A stretch of 19,997 nt of DNA. It comes from Crocinitomicaceae bacterium (GTDB lineage Bacteria > Bacteroidota > Bacteroidia > Flavobacteriales_D > Crocinitomicaceae). Shown piece after piece: positions 17,201 to 19,997 of the stretch. Position numbers and translations under genes: made by a program. The stretch covers positions 1 through 19,997 of the forward strand of contig JABSPC010000014.1 of assembly GCA_013215515.1 (NCBI GenBank). The letters run 5' to 3'. Position 1 is the first letter of the stretch, and every line of letters begins with the position of its first letter. A model generated the notes under the pieces. It was not told the origin of the DNA and did not search any database. It saw only the letters and a list, made by a program, of their open reading frames with translations.

Positions 17201-18021
17201 CTTTCCCCTTCGAAGTAGGTTCCTTCTATTACCGGAAAATCTGATCTTTCGAACCTTTTGTACGATCCGGTCATCGCGCCATGGTTAAACTCTTGAAATT
17301 CAATGGTTGTATCAATGTCTGGACTACCAGTACTGATGTACATATCCTGTTCAAACTTAGCTATTCGGTATCCAAGATCTCTTTCTTCTAAGCGCCAAAC
17401 CCCATGTTTTAAACCTCCTATAAAAGAACCGCTCTTAATTGTGTCGCCTTTAATATCAAACCACATCGCTTCGCCTTCAAGCTTATTATCTTTCATCGTA
17501 AAGTAACCAGCAACTCGATCTGTTTGTTCTTGACAAGTTCCTTTGAGGTTAACCAAGCAAAAGTTTTCAAATAGTTGAACATATTTTCCGTCAGGGACTG
17601 GATCTAACGATGGAATCATATCATAGTTAAAAGTATAATCCTGAAGGAGAAGTGGATAGGGATTAAGTCTACCTGCTTTTATATACTTTTTATTCTTCTT
17701 ACTTCTGCTTCCTCCGTAATAATTTAAAGATGAATTTCTATCAAAATAAAAATCCGCTCTTATCTGATAAAATTCGTCACTTTTCCCATTCAGAGATTTC
17801 TTTAGGGCATTCTTGATTTCTTTTCGCCTCTTTTTGATATAGATTAAATCATTATAATCAGTATGAGACTCCACAGACACTTTGAAAGGGTAAACAAAAT
17901 ATTGCTCTCCATTGATTTCAATCGTGTCTACTTTCTGACAGTTGGCGTTAAGAGTAATAAACAATGTGCTTAAAACCGTAAGAGCTACGAACCTTATGAC
18001 TCCATTCATTTTTTTTGTCAT
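14215..18021 (-). CDS. Large secreted MORN/YwqK-like repeat protein
   Basis: A protein of about 1268 residues. From the ATG at 18021 it begins MTKKMNGVIRFVALTVLSTL and ends its signal peptide near LNANCQ, so it is probably exported; a longer start at 18036 or 18060 is possible but overlaps the upstream gene. The body holds many degenerate repeats of the type G-x-x-x-G-x-W/Y-x-x-Y-(D/N)-x-x-G-x-(L/K), as in toxin-antitoxin YwqK-family and MORN proteins. Examples are FIGGLKHGVWRLEE, RFYPNGQLQMRF, MLDGKPHGTWTAYD, YYDNGVLQNEGKMKNG and ISGKRNGRW-like VSGKRNGRWLSGD. They cluster at roughly residues 170-285, 430-540, 780-990 and 1160-1225. No catalytic motif or Por-type C-terminal sorting domain was seen. 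It lies 4 bases after the lipoprotein gene, as one operon. Function unknown; a cell-surface or periplasmic scaffold is a guess. Confidence 0.8.
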   Translation of the reverse strand: MTKKMNGVIRFVALTVLSTLFITLNANCQKVDTIEINGEQYFVYPFKVSVESHTDYNDLIYIKKRRKEIKNALKKSLNGKSDEFYQIRADFYFDRNSSLNYYGGSRSKKNKKYIKAGRLNPYPLLLQDYTFNYDMIPSLDPVPDGKYVQLFENFCLVNLKGTCQEQTDRVAGYFTMKDNKLEGEAMWFDIKGDTIKSGSFIGGLKHGVWRLEERDLGYRIAKFEQDMYISTGSPDIDTTIEFQEFNHGAMTGSYKRFERSDFPVIEGTYFEGERVSEWIERDVRYEPTFGKSYRTRNRHNSEISLRYTYADISDSIIVKQRWIREGIIGHYNAPNEVFNFNTEYNMPRLDFPFFSMAFQREEDFELDEEKVGTYDRGSYSFGEERYFGRHYYNYSRLQPTVYDGERKKSFTRGYVIDSIGMIAHYEGVIERFYPNGQLQMRFVFENGKLLKEDTLFWDNGQAHDVINFVADSNHYLRTIYDYDGKVFKEVSYDSLGDFKRIQYYYNDRKFVMLDGYKASDYESSGFYMYDKNDTLDTVLEQPLDIFRSWYKEDSSVIQNKHFDPVTRTLVTDLYSVTGTSKYKSEQVFSEDFQSWTGKTRIKYDQLELVNTESATYKKTWYIDSLPQSIAKGPHRRYQVADEYVMFKNGQEYTGEVEFNFNQGKFQISKKGLTIDFAKYPSKRKLKFNIYLKNQKKIDKYREKGKGKDDPMLNYINAGQADENLSHDVYEDLFEDMLGSNFSYPSRIYYGGYSSLNIKRKKQPKIVSEMGYMLDGKPHGTWTAYDQYKKVLFEVPYGKGEMHGETKHFRYEYPGEEHDIYAYNSSPFKDSFPEKQVYYLSHSKIYKNGMADGLSTYYDWMGGVTEQTGYKEGYKSGLAIERNQLAYSKSNYRNGVLDGYVQTYLLLPDRDSILLYDLNFQDGALQGESVSYHTNGEISKRGFFLDGLPIEDYEAFDSLGVRYHYVKFKYSYPIEEKIWEENELSIRYLFDWKDSIYFEPKDITNSQSLERMLINLGFGSSYLSRPYFGRPSLVEKDRIKYHMTKYFPNDTVSRDGALDGGKKYGLWNFYNYEGELLYKVNYQDSILKLNDSIRFKSKGIYAEVDANRDTLYTAHIIEKFAKYDCSHTDHYEIRQYYTIWEANDSLGRMNGYVRNYYDNGVLQNEGKMKNGLPTGAWKFYDPFGKLNQYGIYVSGKRNGRWLSGDLSKTKYLGDICLNPNLPDLESEAKYRENLLDITISNYNLGKSLGKQFYDIDMNSFIDVDEEESE

Positions 18022-18025
18022 CGTT

Positions 18026-18955
18026 TCAATTTTCATAAAAATCATATTCAAATATTTCATAGTTCCCTTCTCCAGATTTTTTCTGAATTAGCTTTTCGGG
18101 AAGCTGATTCTCGTTAATTTGAAAAGTGCTTTTTATTCGGGTTAAGTATTGATCAGCTGAGAAAGTTGAATCAATAAACCCTGTGCAAAAGCCTTCGTTA
18201 TTATAGGTTATGTAGCGCTTGTAGTAAAAAGGATATTTTTCGAAGGAAATTGAACTAATCACTTCCCCACTATTTTTATAAACCAAGTCAACAACGTTCG
18301 TTTCGGATACAGTGTTGTGCACTTGATACATTTTTTGAGGTTTTGTTGTAGATCCTAAAACTATTAAATCGGTCGGAGTTGGATTTAAAATCGAGTCTAC
18401 AGTTAATGGCCCCCAGTTTTTCTTGTCTAACATATAGAACAAGTAGTTGCCCGTTTTTACATTCGAATACACTAAAAACTTTTCAAGGTATCTTTCCTTG
18501 TTATGGACGGTATAATCACCTTCCTCTTCTATTTGATGCTCACCTTTCAAAATTTCCACATCAGAATATCCCATTTCATCTTTAACGTTGGAATAATTAA
18601 AAGTAACATCCTCAACAATCATGTTCTCATAGAACTTTTTAATACTTACACTTAAAAGCGCTCCTTGTTCATCGAAATCATATATTCTTGTTTCTTTAGG
18701 CATTGCAACTTCATCATCTCCAACAAGAGGGTAAATGTTTCTAGTCATCCTTTTAATTCCACTTTTCTTCACAATTGTATCGTCGAACCATATCGGGAAA
18801 GAGGCGTTTTGTTCGCTATCTGAAAACATCAACTCCATATTAAAAATGAAAGGCTGAGATGGCTTGCTTGGTGTACGGGTTTCTCTTTTTTTCTCACCAG
18901 TACAAGTAGCGAGAGTTAGAATAGAAAATAATAGAATTGAATAGCGAAAAATCAT
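18026..18955 (-). CDS. Putative lipoprotein, function unknown
   Basis: A 309-residue protein opening MIFRYSILLFSILTLATC, a short signal peptide whose Cys18 sits after L-A-T. This is a slightly non-standard lipobox (Thr at -1), but Bacteroidota tolerate it. A charged, Pro-rich spacer (GEKKRETRTPSKPSQP) follows, as after many lipoprotein cysteines. The mature part is Tyr-, Asp- and Lys-rich with phrases such as IYDFDEQGALLSVSIKKFYE and YITYNNEGFCTGFI, echoing the Y-D-x-x-G units of the large repeat protein encoded next. The stop codon lies 4 bases before the preferred start of that gene, so the two are co-transcribed. No enzyme motif was seen and I do not recognise the family. No convincing promoter was found in the 95 bp upstream. 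Confidence 0.75.
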   Translation of the reverse strand: MIFRYSILLFSILTLATCTGEKKRETRTPSKPSQPFIFNMELMFSDSEQNASFPIWFDDTIVKKSGIKRMTRNIYPLVGDDEVAMPKETRIYDFDEQGALLSVSIKKFYENMIVEDVTFNYSNVKDEMGYSDVEILKGEHQIEEEGDYTVHNKERYLEKFLVYSNVKTGNYLFYMLDKKNWGPLTVDSILNPTPTDLIVLGSTTKPQKMYQVHNTVSETNVVDLVYKNSGEVISSISFEKYPFYYKRYITYNNEGFCTGFIDSTFSADQYLTRIKSTFQINENQLPEKLIQKKSGEGNYEIFEYDFYEN

Positions 18956-19014
18956 AGTGATCTCAATATAAGAACAATCTTTCAGTAAAACGAAGCTGCT
19001 GAATCACCTCAGAA

Positions 19015-19046
19015 TTTGAGTGCCATGCTTATTTAACGTAATTTTG
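19015..19046 (+). promoter_or_regulatory. Predicted promoter (TTTG-N20-TAATTTTG) of the ygiQ-like gene
   Basis: TTTG at 19015-19018 and TAATTTTG at 19039-19046 match the Bacteroidota -33 and -7 elements with 20 bases between them, the best two-box promoter in the window. Transcription would start around 19051-19053, at the proposed GTG start codon or 30 bases before the alternative ATG at 19081. Confidence 0.6.
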
Positions 19047-19050
19047 TGTT

Positions 19051-19997
19051 GTGATAAATGAACGACCGATAACAGACTGGATGCCTTTAACGAAAAAGGA
19101 ACTAACAAATCGTGGGCTTGAAGAAGTAGACGTAGTACTGATTTCGGGAGATGCGTACGTTGATCATCCTGCCTTTGGAACAGCCGTTATTGGAAGAATA
19201 ATTGAAGATGAAGGCTTTTCAGTTGCGATAATTGCACAACCAAATTGGCAAGATGATTTAAGAGATTTTAAGAAATTCGGTCGTCCAAAACATTTTTTTG
19301 GTGTAACTGCTGGGTGTATGGACTCAATGGTAAATCATTATACAGCAAACAAGAGACTTCGATCAACGGATGCATATACTCCGGGTGGTGAAGCTGGGTT
19401 TAGACCTGATTATGCAACAACCGTATACTCTAATATACTGAAAGAAATCTACCCTGATGTTCCTGTTTTAATTGGTGGTATTGAAGCATCATTAAGACGC
19501 GTAACGCACTATGATTACTGGTCGGATCAGTTGAAACCAACGATTCTTGAAGAATCTAAAGCCGATTTATTGGTGTATGGAATGGGAGATCAGCCTTTGC
19601 GAGATATTTTGAAACTACTCAAAAAAGGGGTTCCGTTTTCAAACTTAAACACCGTTAAACAAATTGCTTTCTTGCAAAACAGTTCTGAAGATTTACCTAA
19701 GAACAAAAATTGGGAAACAATTGCATTAACTGGACATACTGAGTGTCTTGAGGATAAAATCAAATTCGCAGCGAACTTTAAAATCGTTGAGGTTGAATCA
19801 AATAAGTGGCAAGCGAATCGGATTACGCAAACTGTAGGAGACAAAACATTGGTGATTAATCCGCCTTATAAGACAATGAACGAGAAAGAAATTGACCGTT
19901 CATTCGACCTCCCTTATACGCGATTACCTCATCCTAAATACCATAAACGAGGTCAGATTCCTTCTTATGAAATGATCAAATTCTCGATCAATATGCA
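19051..19997 (+). CDS. YgiQ family radical SAM protein, N-terminal part
   Basis: The first 315 residues of a YgiQ-family (UPF0313) radical SAM protein that runs off the right edge. Family hallmarks are ITDWMPLTKKEL at the N terminus, ISGDAYVDHPAFGTAVIGR (31-49), IIAQPNWQDDLRDFKKFG, VTAGCMDSMVNHYTANKRLR and GGIEASLRRVTHYDYWSD. The last visible residues (KFSINM) stand just before the place where homologues have the CxxxCxxC iron-sulfur motif, so that motif cannot be checked. The GTG at 19051 is preferred because homologues begin before the D-W motif, which the ATG at 19081 would remove. Its reaction is not established in the family. It is divergent from the lipoprotein operon. Confidence 0.92.
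   Translation, partial: MINERPITDWMPLTKKELTNRGLEEVDVVLISGDAYVDHPAFGTAVIGRIIEDEGFSVAIIAQPNWQDDLRDFKKFGRPKHFFGVTAGCMDSMVNHYTANKRLRSTDAYTPGGEAGFRPDYATTVYSNILKEIYPDVPVLIGGIEASLRRVTHYDYWSDQLKPTILEESKADLLVYGMGDQPLRDILKLLKKGVPFSNLNTVKQIAFLQNSSEDLPKNKNWETIALTGHTECLEDKIKFAANFKIVEVESNKWQANRITQTVGDKTLVINPPYKTMNEKEIDRSFDLPYTRLPHPKYHKRGQIPSYEMIKFSINM

Noticed and set aside
19008..19020. Near-palindrome CTCAGAATTTGAG over the -33 box as an operator
   Set aside because: Imperfect at two positions and a single copy; not enough to call a binding site.

Overview
The window reads as chromosomal DNA of a low-GC Bacteroidota, most likely Flavobacteriia. The evidence is the gene order DUF177-rpmF-plsX-fabH-accB-accC, the absence of obvious Shine-Dalgarno sites, several copies of the Bacteroidota -7 promoter element (TAnnTTTG) close upstream of start codons, and protein sequences that look flavobacterial (L32, PlsX, the hydroxyproline-cluster AraC regulator). 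No tRNA, rRNA, CRISPR array, transposase, integrase or phage gene was seen.

Layout. (1) 1-2671, minus strand: a hydroxyproline-catabolism operon with a dihydrodipicolinate-synthase-family deaminase, an alpha-ketoglutarate-semialdehyde-type aldehyde dehydrogenase and the start of a 4-hydroxyproline epimerase. A divergent AraC-type regulator follows at 2816-3691; its stop codon lies inside an 8-bp tandem repeat. (2) 3692-3978: a non-coding stretch with that repeat, a 15-bp direct repeat and a strong bidirectional terminator. (3) 3979-8705, minus strand: the fatty-acid initiation operon, transcribed from DUF177 through rpmF, plsX, fabH and accB to accC. The DUF177 gene carries an in-frame TAA that cuts off its conserved C-terminal DPRW motif. 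(4) 8771-11310, minus strand: a leucyl aminopeptidase and PdxA, overlapping by one base. (5) 11434-13649, plus strand: a polysaccharide flippase and a sulfotransferase overlapping by ATGA. (6) 13708-14149, minus strand: a decayed gene with a frameshift and an in-frame TGA. (7) 14215-18955, minus strand: a putative lipoprotein followed by a secreted protein of about 1268 residues built of MORN/YwqK-like repeats. (8) 19051 to the window end, plus strand: the N-terminal part of a YgiQ-family radical SAM protein.

How the genes work together. The AraC protein probably senses hydroxyproline or an intermediate and controls the divergent operon. That operon would turn 4-hydroxyproline (epimerase, then an oxidase outside the window, then deaminase and dehydrogenase) into 2-oxoglutarate. 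The central operon supplies malonyl-CoA (AccB/AccC with a carboxyltransferase elsewhere), begins fatty acid synthesis (FabH) and makes acyl-phosphate for phospholipids (PlsX), co-transcribed with ribosomal protein L32. The flippase and sulfotransferase suggest export and sulfation of a surface glycan.

Most of the window is ordinary core genome. The observations most worth a second look are the interrupted DUF177 gene, the tandem repeat at the araC stop codon, the multi-lesion pseudogene at 13.7-14.1 kb, and the large repeat protein with its lipoprotein partner. I did not find convincing evidence of a new multi-gene system.
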